Assembly: GCA_945870865.1 (NCBI GenBank)
Contig: CAMBTO010000012.1
Span: 1 to 38,341, forward strand
Source of the DNA: Klebsiella pneumoniae
GTDB lineage: Bacteria; Pseudomonadota; Gammaproteobacteria; Eutrophobiales; Eutrophobiaceae
Reading direction: 5' to 3'
Length of the DNA stretch: 38,341 nt
Shown here one piece after another: positions 25,170 through 33,431 of the stretch. Made by a program: the position numbers and the translations under genes. The notes beneath the pieces were generated by a model. It did no database searches, had not been told where the DNA came from, and saw nothing but the letters and a program-made list of their open reading frames with translations. Each line of letters begins with the position of its first letter. Position 1 is the first letter of the stretch.

Positions 25170-26720
25170 CTACTCTCCGGTGGGGGCCTCCGCCTCGGAC
25201 ATCCTGACAGTTCTTGGTTTGGCACCCAGTTTGACCAAAAGTTCTGCTGTGCTGGCATGATGGCCATACAGACCCCGGCTACCATAATCCGGGCTGATAC
25301 CGGATGCCATCGTCCACGGTGTTTCACCCTCCTCATTCACAGGGTCAATACCCGCACCGTTGTCTGCCAGATACTGCACCACGGAATCTGCGCCAGTAAA
25401 TGCAGCAATATGCATCGCTGTTCTACCCGTAGCGTCAACCGCATTGATGTCTACACCCAGCTTCAGCACTTCCTTAACGGTAACCAGCGCCTGGTCGATG
25501 TTTTCCCGGTTAGCGATATTTCCACCGGCCTGATAAGCGCAGGTTCCTGTACAAGCCACCTGGGCCGCTGCCATCAGTAACGTAATTCCCTGCTCATTTT
25601 TGATGGCGGGGTTTGCGCTGGATTTCAACAAAATCTGCATCATACGGGCCTCGGCCGAGGCCGTAGCAAGTAACAGCGGTGTGGCGCCGGCCATCGTAAA
25701 CGGATAGCCGTCTGGCCCCAATAGTTGTTCTTCACGGATTTGTACGTCTGGATCCGCCCCGGCCTGCAGTAAGGCCTCGGCCAGCCGGTACTGATTCCGT
25801 GGACGCAGACGGTAGACATTATCGTAGATAACCCCGTTTAACAGGGACAGTCCACTGCCTACCGCATGGTGCAGGGCGGTAATGCCGTTTTCATCGGCCG
25901 ACTTGATATCAGCACCGCGTTCGATCAAATAAAGGGCGAGGTCTTCGTGACCGCCAGCGCTGGCGATTACCAAGGAGTTCCCCTGTAGCAGGGTCGACTC
26001 ATTCGGGTCTGCACCGGCATCCAGCAAGGTTTTTGCCATCTCGATATCACCGGAGCGCGCAGCAAACAATAAGGCGGTGAAATCCCCGGAGGACACCTTC
26101 CAGTCACAAACACGACAGGTACCTGGTAACGTGGCTACCCCGGGCCGGGTACGTGTATGGAGATCAGCGCCACGCTGCAGTAACAAATCGACAATATCGG
26201 CATGTCCGGCGGCGGCAGCCCACATCAACGCGGTCTGCCCGCTTTCCGCCTCTGCATGATTCACATCCGCACCGGCATCCAGCAACAGAACGGCTGCCTC
26301 ACGCGCCCCGGTCCGCGCGCAATTCATCAGCACTGACTCACCCGACAAAAGTCCGGCATTCACATTTACAGCAGCCTGGAACAAGGCCTGCACCATCGCC
26401 GTGCTGCGGTTCGTGCAGGCCAGATACAACGGCGATACACCATATTCATTCACTGTATCCGGTCTGGCGCCGGACTGCAGCAAACGTGTCGCCAGCTCGA
26501 CATCATCATGTAAGACAGCCCAGTGCAGCGCCGTGGTCCCGTCCGGCATCGTGGCATTTACATCAACGGATTCATCCAGCAACACACGGACCGCCACGCG
26601 GTCACCTGACTTTACCGATTCAATCAGGGTTAAACCTGACGCAGCTGCCAGAGACAGACCCGGTATCAGCAATGACAGCATCACAGAACTGCGGGACAGC
26701 AACGACAACAATCGTGTCAT
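25170..26720 (-). CDS. Secreted ankyrin-repeat protein (cassette 1)
   Basis: About 516 residues with a signal peptide (LLSRSSVMLSLLIPGLSLAAAS). Roughly ten ankyrin repeats follow (for example DGTTALHWAVLHDDVELATRLLQSGARP, SGQTALMWAAAAGHADIVDLLLQRGADL). Two non-ankyrin inserts interrupt the stack: one around residues 190-215 containing TCRVCDWK, and one near ACTGTCAYQAGG; both bring Cys pairs into a periplasmic protein. Ankyrin stacks bind proteins, so a partner or chaperone role for the co-transcribed DUF1552 and cytochrome proteins is inferred. The start at 26720 follows AGGA and lies 19 nt after the DUF1552 stop; the ORF-track start at 26750 would overlap it. The paralogue at 33432-35099 has the same arrangement. 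Confidence 0.85.
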   Translation of the reverse strand: MTRLLSLLSRSSVMLSLLIPGLSLAAASGLTLIESVKSGDRVAVRVLLDESVDVNATMPDGTTALHWAVLHDDVELATRLLQSGARPDTVNEYGVSPLYLACTNRSTAMVQALFQAAVNVNAGLLSGESVLMNCARTGAREAAVLLLDAGADVNHAEAESGQTALMWAAAAGHADIVDLLLQRGADLHTRTRPGVATLPGTCRVCDWKVSSGDFTALLFAARSGDIEMAKTLLDAGADPNESTLLQGNSLVIASAGGHEDLALYLIERGADIKSADENGITALHHAVGSGLSLLNGVIYDNVYRLRPRNQYRLAEALLQAGADPDVQIREEQLLGPDGYPFTMAGATPLLLATASAEARMMQILLKSSANPAIKNEQGITLLMAAAQVACTGTCAYQAGGNIANRENIDQALVTVKEVLKLGVDINAVDATGRTAMHIAAFTGADSVVQYLADNGAGIDPVNEEGETPWTMASGISPDYGSRGLYGHHASTAELLVKLGAKPRTVRMSEAEAPTGE

Positions 26721-26739
26721 TTGATTTATCCTGTCCGTC

Positions 26740-28083
26740 TCAACCTGCATTCAACAGATTCAGACTGCCATTGCTGTCACCGAACCTGTCCACCGGCAGA
26801 TCCAGTTTATCCAGGAGGGTCAGATACAGGTTCGTCATCGGTGTCTTGTCCGGATAACGCAGGTGCATACCCCCCTGCAGATGACCGCTGCCGCCACCGA
26901 GCAGCACGACCGGCAGGTTTTGCAGCGCGTGCGCATTACCGTCACTGATCGAACTGCCAAACATGACCATGATATTGTCAAACAGCGAGCCGTCCACATC
27001 TGGCGTGGCACGCAGACGGTCCAGATAATAGGTCAGCAACGAGACATGATAATTGTCAATCTTTGCCAGTTTTTCCAGATTGCCCGGGTCGTTACGGTGG
27101 TGTGATATCGAATGATGGACATCGGGCACCCCGATCTGCGGGTAGGTGCGGTTGCTCTGTTCCGGGGCCATCATAAACGTAATCATGCGCGTCATGTCGG
27201 TCTGGAATGCGAGTATCTGCAGGTCAAACATCAGTTTCAGATGTTCGGTAAACTCCGGCGGGATACCGGCGGGACGCTCCATCGCGGGAAGTTCGCGCGC
27301 GGACTGCTGTTCGGCCATCTGGATCCGCCGTTCGACATCACGCATACCATCGAGGTACTGTGACAGGCGGGCACGGTCAGCTGCGCCGACATGACCCATC
27401 ATGGCAGTCGCCTCGGCAGTGATGTCGTCAAGTATACTTTTTTCCTTGTGTATCCGTGTCAGACGATCTGCGGTATTGGTGCTGTTACTCGCGCCGAACA
27501 GACGTTCGAACACGGCCCGTGGGCGATATTCCACCGGCAACGGTGTCGAGGGCGTACGCCAGGACAAGGTATTCATAAAGGCACAACTCCAGCCTTTTTC
27601 ACAATTACCTGCCACGTCCTTGCTGTGCAGTCCGAGTTCCAGTGAGGCGAGCTGGGTTTGCTTGCCGAGTTCATGAGCAATGATCTGATCGATTGAAATA
27701 CCGGTGATACCTTCACTCTTCGGATGCACACCGGTCAGGAATACACCGCCGGCCCGTTCATGTGGTGCAGTCTCGCCCTCGCCTGGCAGGGCATTACCGG
27801 CGCTGTTGCACAGACCGGTCAATACCAGCATGTTCTCGCGATAGGCGGCAAGCGGTTGTAACGTCCGCGACAGTTCGTAGGACTTGCCGGTGGCTGCCGG
27901 AGTCCAGTGCGCCATGTTCATGCCGTTCGGCGAGTATATAATTGACATGCGGCGTGGGGCCTGTGTCTGACGGTCTGGACTAGCCAGCACCGGTATCATT
28001 GCGTCCAGCATCGGTAAGGCCACGGCCGCGCTGGCGCCGCGCAAAAAGGTACGACGCGCCATTGGTTTCCTAGTTATCAGCAT
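26740..28083 (-). CDS. Tat-exported DUF1552 (HXXSHH) protein (cassette 1)
   Basis: About 447 residues. A twin-arginine leader (MARRTFLRGASAAVALPMLDAM) precedes the DUF1552 domain, which fills the protein. The name-giving motif is present as DVHHSISHH (~residue 325), with surrounding family segments RRMSIIYSPNGMNMAHWTP, GVFLTGVHPK and YYLDRLRATPDVDGSLFDNIMVMFGSS. DUF1552 proteins resemble DUF1501/alkaline-phosphatase-fold proteins and almost always accompany PSCyt/DUF1592 proteins; no reaction is established to my knowledge. The ATG at 28083 (GGAGGG upstream) overlaps the end of the DUF1592 gene by 14 nt, indicating translational coupling; the same 14-nt overlap occurs in cassette 2. Confidence 0.88.
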   Translation of the reverse strand: MLITRKPMARRTFLRGASAAVALPMLDAMIPVLASPDRQTQAPRRMSIIYSPNGMNMAHWTPAATGKSYELSRTLQPLAAYRENMLVLTGLCNSAGNALPGEGETAPHERAGGVFLTGVHPKSEGITGISIDQIIAHELGKQTQLASLELGLHSKDVAGNCEKGWSCAFMNTLSWRTPSTPLPVEYRPRAVFERLFGASNSTNTADRLTRIHKEKSILDDITAEATAMMGHVGAADRARLSQYLDGMRDVERRIQMAEQQSARELPAMERPAGIPPEFTEHLKLMFDLQILAFQTDMTRMITFMMAPEQSNRTYPQIGVPDVHHSISHHRNDPGNLEKLAKIDNYHVSLLTYYLDRLRATPDVDGSLFDNIMVMFGSSISDGNAHALQNLPVVLLGGGSGHLQGGMHLRYPDKTPMTNLYLTLLDKLDLPVDRFGDSNGSLNLLNAG

Positions 28084-30493
28084 GGTCAGGGACCCTCCTC
28101 GTCTGAAACGGTTGACTCTCAACAACATTCATAATTAATGAAGACAAACTGTGTTTATCCGCCTCTGTGCGGCGCATGATTTGGCGCATGGCAGGTGCAT
28201 CGGTATGGATCAGTCCACGGCCGAGTGCATAGGTGAGCAATTTTTCAATCGCCGTCATTACGAAATCATAATTGCGCTGCTGCACGAGTACCTTGCGCAA
28301 CTGGTCCGGCCCTTCGAAAGGTGTACCGTCCGGCAAGGTGCCGGTTGAATCTATCGGTGAACCAGACTTTGCATCGACCGTACGCCAGCGTCCAATGGCA
28401 TCATAGTTTTCAAGCGCAAAGCCTAACGGGTCCATGACCTTGTGACAACTGGCACACACCGAGTTCGCCCGGTGCTGTTCCATTTGCTCGCGCATCGTCA
28501 GTACCTTGCCTTCATCATTTTTGTCACGCAAACCGGGTACGTTGGGCGGCGGCGGCGGCGGCGGCGCACTCAGAATATTCTGCAGCACCCATTTGCCCCG
28601 TATCGTGGGTGCAGTCCGGTTGGCGTAGGAGGTCACGGTGAGGATGCTGCCCTGTCCCAGCAGTCCGCCACGCGTCCGGTCCGGCAAGCTGACCCGACGG
28701 AAATGACTGCCGTACACGCCGGGGATGGCATAGTGCCGCGCCAGACGTTCATTGATAAAGGTGTAGTCCGCATCCAGCAGTTCCAGCAAGGGCCGGTTAT
28801 TGCGCATCACGTAGTCAAAAAACAGCTCTGTCTCCTTGCGGAAGGCCACACGCAGATTGTCATCGAAATACGGGAACTGTTCGCCGTTCGGGGCGGCAGT
28901 GCCGAGCTGGTTCAGATTGAGCCACTGCGAGGCAAAGTTCTGGATCAGGGCGGTTGAACGCGGATCATTTAGCATGCGTTCAACCTGCTGCCTTAGTACC
29001 TCCGGTTTATGCAATCGGTCTCTGGCAGCAACGTTAAGCAATTCGTCATCCGGAATACTGCTCCAGAGAAAAAGTGCCATACGTGTCGCGAGATCAGTAT
29101 CCGCCAGTGGATATACCTCTCCTGCATCCAGCCGTTCGGGTCTCTGCTCGCTGATAAAAATAAATTTCGGACCGGCCAGTATCCTCTCCAGTGCGAGTCC
29201 GATGCCTTCATCGAACCCTCCCTTCTCCTGCCCCTGTTTGTAGAAGGCCATCAGTCCGTTCAACTCTGCCGCAGTCAAGGAACGACGGTAGGCACGTTGC
29301 CCCAGCGTAGACAGTATCTTTTTCGCACAGGCGGGGTCATCGTTGCGTTTTGGTTGGCAGACATAGACGCGCTGGTGACTCGGGCTGGCAGTGGACAATT
29401 TCGGATTGAATGGACCTTCAACAATGACCGTACTGACACCGGGCACACCGGCCTTGTATTGTGCATAGTCGATAATCGAATGTTCCGTATATAGCGGCTG
29501 CTCCGATATTGTTGTCGTGTCGACAAAGGCCACTGTTAATTCGCGTGTACCTGCCTTTGCCTCAAACTGCACCTCAAGGGCCTCGTCTGCAAAGCGTTCG
29601 TACTGTTCCTGCTCCGGCACACCCTGTGCACTGGTTGAATAGATACCACCCGACTTGCCATGTTTCTCGCCACCGATACTGAGCTTGCTGATCCGTACGC
29701 CATCGATACGCAAATCTATCTGATGGGCACCGTTCAACAGCCCGCGGATGTAGTCCCTGGAATTACGCTGCAAACGGATACGGACGATGTATTCACCGTC
29801 CATCGGGAAGTGATGTTTGACTGTCATTCCCCCGCGCGTACCTAACGGCATCGCCTCTCCAAGCCAGTCATCCTGCATCAGATAGCGTGGGACATTATAG
29901 GTCACCATGTCCGGCGGCATATCCGGCTGGCCCAACGCAAGCCGGCGTATCGTACGAGCGGCGACGATATATTGCTCAGCGAGCAACGGAGACAGGGTCA
30001 ACACTGCCCCGACATTATCAAAACCATACATGGTGTCATCGGGGGGTAGCAGTGTGTCATCATTGATTTCAACGGCGAGCAGTTCACGGATCGCATTGAA
30101 ATATTCTGTGCGATTCAGACGTCTTAAGGAGGCAAAGGCCGGCTGCGGATGCTCTGCACCGTATTTATCGAGGGAGGTTTCGAGATAAGCAGCAAACGAT
30201 TCGTAGGTTGCAAGGTCAGGACGCGGCATGCCGGCCGGAGGCATGGAACGGACCTTCAGTTTACGCAACACCCTTTCCCAGACCTCCGCCCCCAAACCAA
30301 CATCGGTCGTATTGATACCTTGCAGGCTCAGTCCGGCAGTGCGCAATGTATCATTATGGCAGCCAACACAGTACTGGTTGATGGTACCCTGATAGTCGAC
30401 TGGACCCGAGGGAGCAGTCGTTTGCTGCGCCGCACAAACTGACGCGTAACCAATCAGGCCGGCAACTATCCGAAAAACGACCCACTTTTGCAT
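28070..30493 (-). CDS. PSCyt/DUF1592-type multidomain diheme protein (cassette 1)
   Basis: 807 residues with a signal peptide (~1-22). Domain order as I read it: PSCyt1 heme domain with CVGCHNDTLRTAGLSL (residues 42-46); DUF1587 (RRLNRTEYFNAIRELLAVEI); a carbohydrate-binding-like beta region (~205-330); DUF1595 (AKKILSTLGQRAYRRSLTAAEL); DUF1592 (LATRMALFLWSSIPDDELL); DUF1588 with the second heme site CASCHKVMDPLGFALENYD; and C-terminal DUF1585 (IEKLLTYALGRGL). This is the full architecture well known from Planctomycetes and scattered in other phyla. Two hemes and export imply electron transfer in the periplasm or at the surface; the reaction is unknown. First gene of a run through DUF1552 and ankyrin to the molybdenum hydroxylase. 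Confidence 0.92.
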   Translation of the reverse strand: MQKWVVFRIVAGLIGYASVCAAQQTTAPSGPVDYQGTINQYCVGCHNDTLRTAGLSLQGINTTDVGLGAEVWERVLRKLKVRSMPPAGMPRPDLATYESFAAYLETSLDKYGAEHPQPAFASLRRLNRTEYFNAIRELLAVEINDDTLLPPDDTMYGFDNVGAVLTLSPLLAEQYIVAARTIRRLALGQPDMPPDMVTYNVPRYLMQDDWLGEAMPLGTRGGMTVKHHFPMDGEYIVRIRLQRNSRDYIRGLLNGAHQIDLRIDGVRISKLSIGGEKHGKSGGIYSTSAQGVPEQEQYERFADEALEVQFEAKAGTRELTVAFVDTTTISEQPLYTEHSIIDYAQYKAGVPGVSTVIVEGPFNPKLSTASPSHQRVYVCQPKRNDDPACAKKILSTLGQRAYRRSLTAAELNGLMAFYKQGQEKGGFDEGIGLALERILAGPKFIFISEQRPERLDAGEVYPLADTDLATRMALFLWSSIPDDELLNVAARDRLHKPEVLRQQVERMLNDPRSTALIQNFASQWLNLNQLGTAAPNGEQFPYFDDNLRVAFRKETELFFDYVMRNNRPLLELLDADYTFINERLARHYAIPGVYGSHFRRVSLPDRTRGGLLGQGSILTVTSYANRTAPTIRGKWVLQNILSAPPPPPPPNVPGLRDKNDEGKVLTMREQMEQHRANSVCASCHKVMDPLGFALENYDAIGRWRTVDAKSGSPIDSTGTLPDGTPFEGPDQLRKVLVQQRNYDFVMTAIEKLLTYALGRGLIHTDAPAMRQIMRRTEADKHSLSSLIMNVVESQPFQTRRVPDHADN

Positions 30494-30635
30494 CGAAAGC
30501 CCCCGCTCCGGGTAACACTGGATACATCTGCAACTGACACTAAATCATTGTAGAACTGTATTCCAAATAAGTCTGTACATCAATCCCGGCAAACCTGACA
30601 ACAATTCTGGCGAGATACTATCCGGGGCCACTTAA

Positions 30636-31109
30636 TTACTCCCCATCCGAACCCTCTATATATACCTCAACGGGCTTCAGTCCGGGCAGATTGTTAATTA
30701 CGGCCATCACTGCCGCAACAAACGATTGTTCAGGGTTTGCCCGGCATACCCGGTACATCGTGTACAACAGCCCCGCCAACTTCGACGGTGTCATGCTGAG
30801 GTACTTTTCCAGTGTATTTTCCGTCGTGTAATCTGAAAGTTGGCTACCCAACCATTCCCGATAATTGGCTGTTACGTGGGCGTGACTTTGTGCCTCAGTG
30901 ACACCGTAGGCATTAAAGTCATGGGAGTGATTTGGATCAGTTGAATTATGTTCATAGGTGGCGGCAAACTGGCCACAGCTACTCGCTTCAATTCCGGATG
31001 AGATGCGGGAAGGCGGTGCAGGCGATTGGCTGAAATAATAACCGGCACCGATAACAACCACCATCATCGCGAACAGGACCTTTGTGGTCAGTTCACGGGA
31101 TATATGCAT
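30636..31109 (-). CDS. Unknown membrane-anchored or secreted protein
   Basis: 157 residues with one N-terminal hydrophobic helix (VLFAMMVVVIGAGYYF) and a periplasmic remainder containing a His-rich stretch (HNSTDPNHSHDF, SHAHV), two isolated Cys (SSCGQF, YRVCRAN) and helical segments (ENTLEKYLSMTPSKLAGLLYTMYRV). No family recognised. It sits between the DRE-TIM synthase gene (34 nt upstream) and the DUF1592 gene (142 nt downstream), all on the minus strand. It may belong to the same transcript; a role in metal or heme handling for the cassette is only a guess. Confidence 0.6.
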   Translation of the reverse strand: MHISRELTTKVLFAMMVVVIGAGYYFSQSPAPPSRISSGIEASSCGQFAATYEHNSTDPNHSHDFNAYGVTEAQSHAHVTANYREWLGSQLSDYTTENTLEKYLSMTPSKLAGLLYTMYRVCRANPEQSFVAAVMAVINNLPGLKPVEVYIEGSDGE

Positions 31110-31143
31110 TGGTTGTTACGGTGCCGGCACAGGTAATGCAGGA

Positions 31144-32346
31144 TCAGGCGCAGAGGCGCTGGACTATCCCCTTGAACTCATCATCCGTTACCAGACGGCC
31201 CTGGCTCGTACCGATCTCCTTCACTTCATTCAGTACTGCACCCTTCTTGTCATCCGGTATGTTCAGGCCGAATTCCTTGCCCTTCATATCAATACTGACC
31301 AGACCACTCTTCTTGCCGAGTACGATCTTGCGATCCGCACCGACGATTTCTGCGGAATAAGGTTCAATCGCTTCCGGGATATGGAACTGACTGACGACAC
31401 CACCGCTCTCGCGGGTGAACAGAAAATCACCGACAACCGGCTTCCAGCCATCCACCTGGTATTTACCGGCCTTCTGCACGTACTTGGATATATCGCGTGC
31501 CTTGGTCAGATCCAGCTCGACCGGCATCTTGTACAGGGCCGACAGGGCAAGTGCTGCTTCGCAGATGTCCAGATTACCGGCACGCTCTCCCATACCATTG
31601 ATCGTACCCTGAATCCAGCTTGCACCACCACGCACAGCCGCTATCGCCGCTGCCGTTGCCAGACCAAAATCGTTATGACCGTGCCAGTGTACCGGGATAT
31701 CCGGTCCGACCCAGCTTTTGACTTCACGGATCAGGCGCTCCACGACTTCCGGTGCGCATACACCGATGGTGTCAACTACAGATACCTCTTCCGCACCTGC
31801 CTCAATTGTCTTCGCGTAAACATCTTTCAGATAACCGAGGTCACTGCGGGTGGAATCGACAGCGAAAAAGTTGACCTTCTTGATCCCGGCGTCCTTTGCA
31901 TGTTTGATCGCATCAACCGCTCGCTGCATGACCTTGTCACGGGTAAACCCGAACGCTTTCATCTTTCTGTCGCTGGTGGTGATCTCGATTAACAGATATT
32001 CAGTCCCGAGTTCAATATGCGCATCGACATCAGCGATCATCGCGCGGGCAAATCCCCAGATCTCGGAGGACAAGCCTGCGTCGAGGATACGACGTACGGC
32101 TCGGGTATCGTCATCTGAAACGCGAGGAAAGCCGGATTCAATCCTGCCCACACCCAGCGCTGCCAGTTTGCATGCTATCTGGAACTTGTCTTCGGTTGAA
32201 AACGACACGCCAACAGACTGTTCGCCATCGCGTAGCGTGGTGTCATAAAAACGAACCGGTTTGGAACGGTCAAATCCCGCCTGCACTTCAGGCGCGTCAT
32301 TTAGTTCGGTGGTCCAGAGGTTTTCCTTGTTAAATTTGATAGTCAT
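31144..32346 (-). CDS. DRE-TIM acyltransferase, homocitrate/isopropylmalate synthase-like
   Basis: 400 residues. The TIM-barrel core shows the family signatures RFYDTTLRDGEQSVGVSFS near the start (Arg/Asp catalytic and metal residues), VDTIGVCAPE and the metal-binding HWHGHNDFGLATA, plus GTINGMGERAGNLD. After the barrel come ~100 residues (GKYQVDGWKPVVGDFLFTRESG ... IVLGKKSG) typical of the catalytic subdomains. The large C-terminal leucine-sensing domain of true LeuA (~520 residues) is absent. It therefore belongs with homocitrate/homoaconitate/citramalate-type synthases, condensing acetyl-CoA with a 2-oxo acid in the cytoplasm. Which acid cannot be told from sequence; no nif or lysine-pathway genes are near. 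Candidate first gene of the minus-strand run into cassette 1. Confidence 0.85.
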   Translation of the reverse strand: MTIKFNKENLWTTELNDAPEVQAGFDRSKPVRFYDTTLRDGEQSVGVSFSTEDKFQIACKLAALGVGRIESGFPRVSDDDTRAVRRILDAGLSSEIWGFARAMIADVDAHIELGTEYLLIEITTSDRKMKAFGFTRDKVMQRAVDAIKHAKDAGIKKVNFFAVDSTRSDLGYLKDVYAKTIEAGAEEVSVVDTIGVCAPEVVERLIREVKSWVGPDIPVHWHGHNDFGLATAAAIAAVRGGASWIQGTINGMGERAGNLDICEAALALSALYKMPVELDLTKARDISKYVQKAGKYQVDGWKPVVGDFLFTRESGGVVSQFHIPEAIEPYSAEIVGADRKIVLGKKSGLVSIDMKGKEFGLNIPDDKKGAVLNEVKEIGTSQGRLVTDDEFKGIVQRLCA

Positions 32347-32580
32347 CGCAACATGCTCTCGTTAAATTATGAAACTGGTCAGAAACGGCAGGCTCAGCTA
32401 GCAGCTGATGATTACATCACCGGATCACGGGCTAGGACTTTCAATATAGACGAACTGCCCGGATGGAACAAGTTACCATGCGCCTGGGCAGTGTCTCAGA
32501 CTAAAATAGTCTGTCTTTTCCAAGGTGCGTAGCGACCCGGAAATCTTGCAATTATAGAGAGATAATATCCCTCGAACACA

Positions 32581-32755
32581 TGTTCCTGACGTTTTCTACC
32601 GCCTATATCCCTGTAGGCGTCGACTACGCAGGGATGACAACCAGAGACAATACCTGCGTCTTCAGTAGTGGTCCGGGCAGAATGCAATAGCAGGATCGGC
32701 GCCTCAAAAATTTGTTCCAGACGTTTTTCCAGGACCTGTATCCGTTCAAGGGTCC
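32581..32755. repeat. Two related, decayed palindromic repeat copies
   Basis: TGTTCCTGACGTTTT (32581-32595) and TGTTCCAGACGTTTT (32713-32727) match at 14 of 15 bases. Each is followed within a few bases by a hairpin: CGCCTA..TAGGCG (32600-32619) and GGACC..GGTCC (32732-32755). The hairpin loops again contain a TATCC core like the repeats near 1.2 and 12.1 kb. Confidence 0.5.
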
Positions 32756-32880
32756 CCGCCTTTGCAAATTGCTCAACCCTCGGGTGGACGTGAAATTCTC
32801 CCCCAGTTAAGTTCCTCGAAGGAATCTATCCTCCGCCTGTTATTAACCCGTAATTTTGTACTTCTGATTACGTTATATTT

Positions 32881-32897
32881 GCGTTATAATGTAACGC
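32881..32897 (+). promoter_or_regulatory. Operator palindrome over the -10 box of the RHH gene pair
   Basis: GCGTTA-taatg-TAACGC (32881-32897) is a perfect 6-bp-arm palindrome that contains a consensus -10 TATAAT (32885-32890); a half-site CGTTATA repeats 11 bp upstream (32871-32877). A weak -35 TTCTGA lies 17 nt before the -10. This is the expected layout for autorepression by the RHH protein encoded 26 nt downstream. Confidence 0.55.
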
Positions 32898-32922
32898 ATT
32901 ATGCACTACTCTCAAGCCTGAT

Positions 32923-33120
32923 ATGGCCGCTAAAAAGACCACAACTCTGAATCTGCGGATTGATGCCTCGATCAAGGAGGCAATCAAACTCGCTGCCGAG
33001 AAGGACCATCGCAGCATAACGAATTTTATAGAACTACTGGTACGAAACCACTGTGAATATGTGGGAATTACCATACCGGAGCAACAAACCCTTTTTGAGG
33101 AAACGCGAGATGAACATTAA
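32923..33120 (+). CDS. Ribbon-helix-helix DNA-binding protein (antitoxin or partition-type)
   Basis: 65 residues: a basic N-terminal strand KKTTTLNLRIDASIKEAI followed by two helices (KLAAEKDHRSITNFIELLVRNHCEYV), the CopG/Arc/MetJ ribbon-helix-helix layout that forms DNA-binding dimers. The acidic C-terminal tail (EQQTLFEETRDEH) may contact a partner. A 17-bp palindrome sits over its promoter, fitting autoregulation. Its last 11 bases overlap the start of the next small gene, so the two are a coupled pair like toxin-antitoxin or plasmid-partition modules. The Shine-Dalgarno is weak. Confidence 0.75.
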   Translation: MAAKKTTTLNLRIDASIKEAIKLAAEKDHRSITNFIELLVRNHCEYVGITIPEQQTLFEETRDEH

Positions 33121-33367
33121 AATCTTCAGGGCACTAATAGAGGCCGGCGCGATCAAACGGGTCCATATTATTGCTGAAGGTGACTTCTTCCGTATTGAGG
33201 CCGTGACCCAGACTGGTACCAATCAGTTAAATACGCTGAATGGAAAACTGAAAACCTGGAGCAGTCTGGATGCAACTGCCAAATGGTTACACGGCATGGG
33301 TATAGGCAACTGTCAGGTAGATATGAGTCGGTGGCAACCTGAACAACGAGGATTCAGGCTGGGATAA
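33110..33367 (+). CDS. ParC-like partition-associated small protein
   Basis: 85 residues, starting at 33110 after GAGGAAACGCGAG rather than at the ORF-track ATG (33053), which is inside the RHH gene. The product has a beta-rich N-terminus (IKRVHIIAEGDFFRIEAVTQTG) and the C-terminal pattern SSLDATAKWLHGMGIGNCQVDMSRWQPEQRG. I associate that pattern with the small ParC family protein found with RHH proteins on plasmids and integrated elements; this is from memory and not verified. It overlaps the RHH gene by 11 nt. Function unknown; toxin, partition accessory and regulator partner are all possible. Confidence 0.6.
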   Translation: MNIKIFRALIEAGAIKRVHIIAEGDFFRIEAVTQTGTNQLNTLNGKLKTWSSLDATAKWLHGMGIGNCQVDMSRWQPEQRGFRLG

Positions 33368-33370
33368 CGT

Positions 33371-33408
33371 AAAAACGGGCTGCAGCTTCATCAGCTGCCA
33401 AGCCCGTT
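33371..33408 (-). terminator. Rho-independent terminator of the cassette 2 ankyrin gene
   Basis: On the minus strand AACGGGCT (33408-33401) pairs with AGCCCGTT (33381-33374), extended inward by AGCTGC/GCAGCT with a small bulge, and is followed by a TTTTT run. It lies 24 nt beyond the ankyrin stop and also separates it from the convergent ParC-like gene. Confidence 0.8.
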
Positions 33409-33431
33409 ACGCAGACTTGAGTCGGATTATT

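Larger units (their letters stand above)
32347..32922. other. 576-base intergenic region with decayed palindromic repeats
   Basis: Between the divergent DRE-TIM synthase and ribbon-helix-helix genes. It holds a small AGACT-aaaat-AGTCT hairpin (~32498-32512), two related repeat copies (32581-32619 and 32713-32755) and, at its right end, the promoter/operator of the RHH gene. The 63-codon minus ORF at 32496-32687 crosses the repeats and is not considered real. Confidence 0.6.

Noticed and set aside
31084-31992. 302-codon plus-strand ORF
   Set aside because: Antisense to the DRE-TIM synthase, whose motifs are unmistakable; the antisense product looks random.
32496-32687. 63-codon minus ORF upstream of the RHH gene
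   Set aside because: Runs through decayed palindromic repeats and has no coding features.
32581-32755. Possible CRISPR-like repeats
   Set aside because: Only two imperfect units of irregular length with hairpins, and no cas genes.
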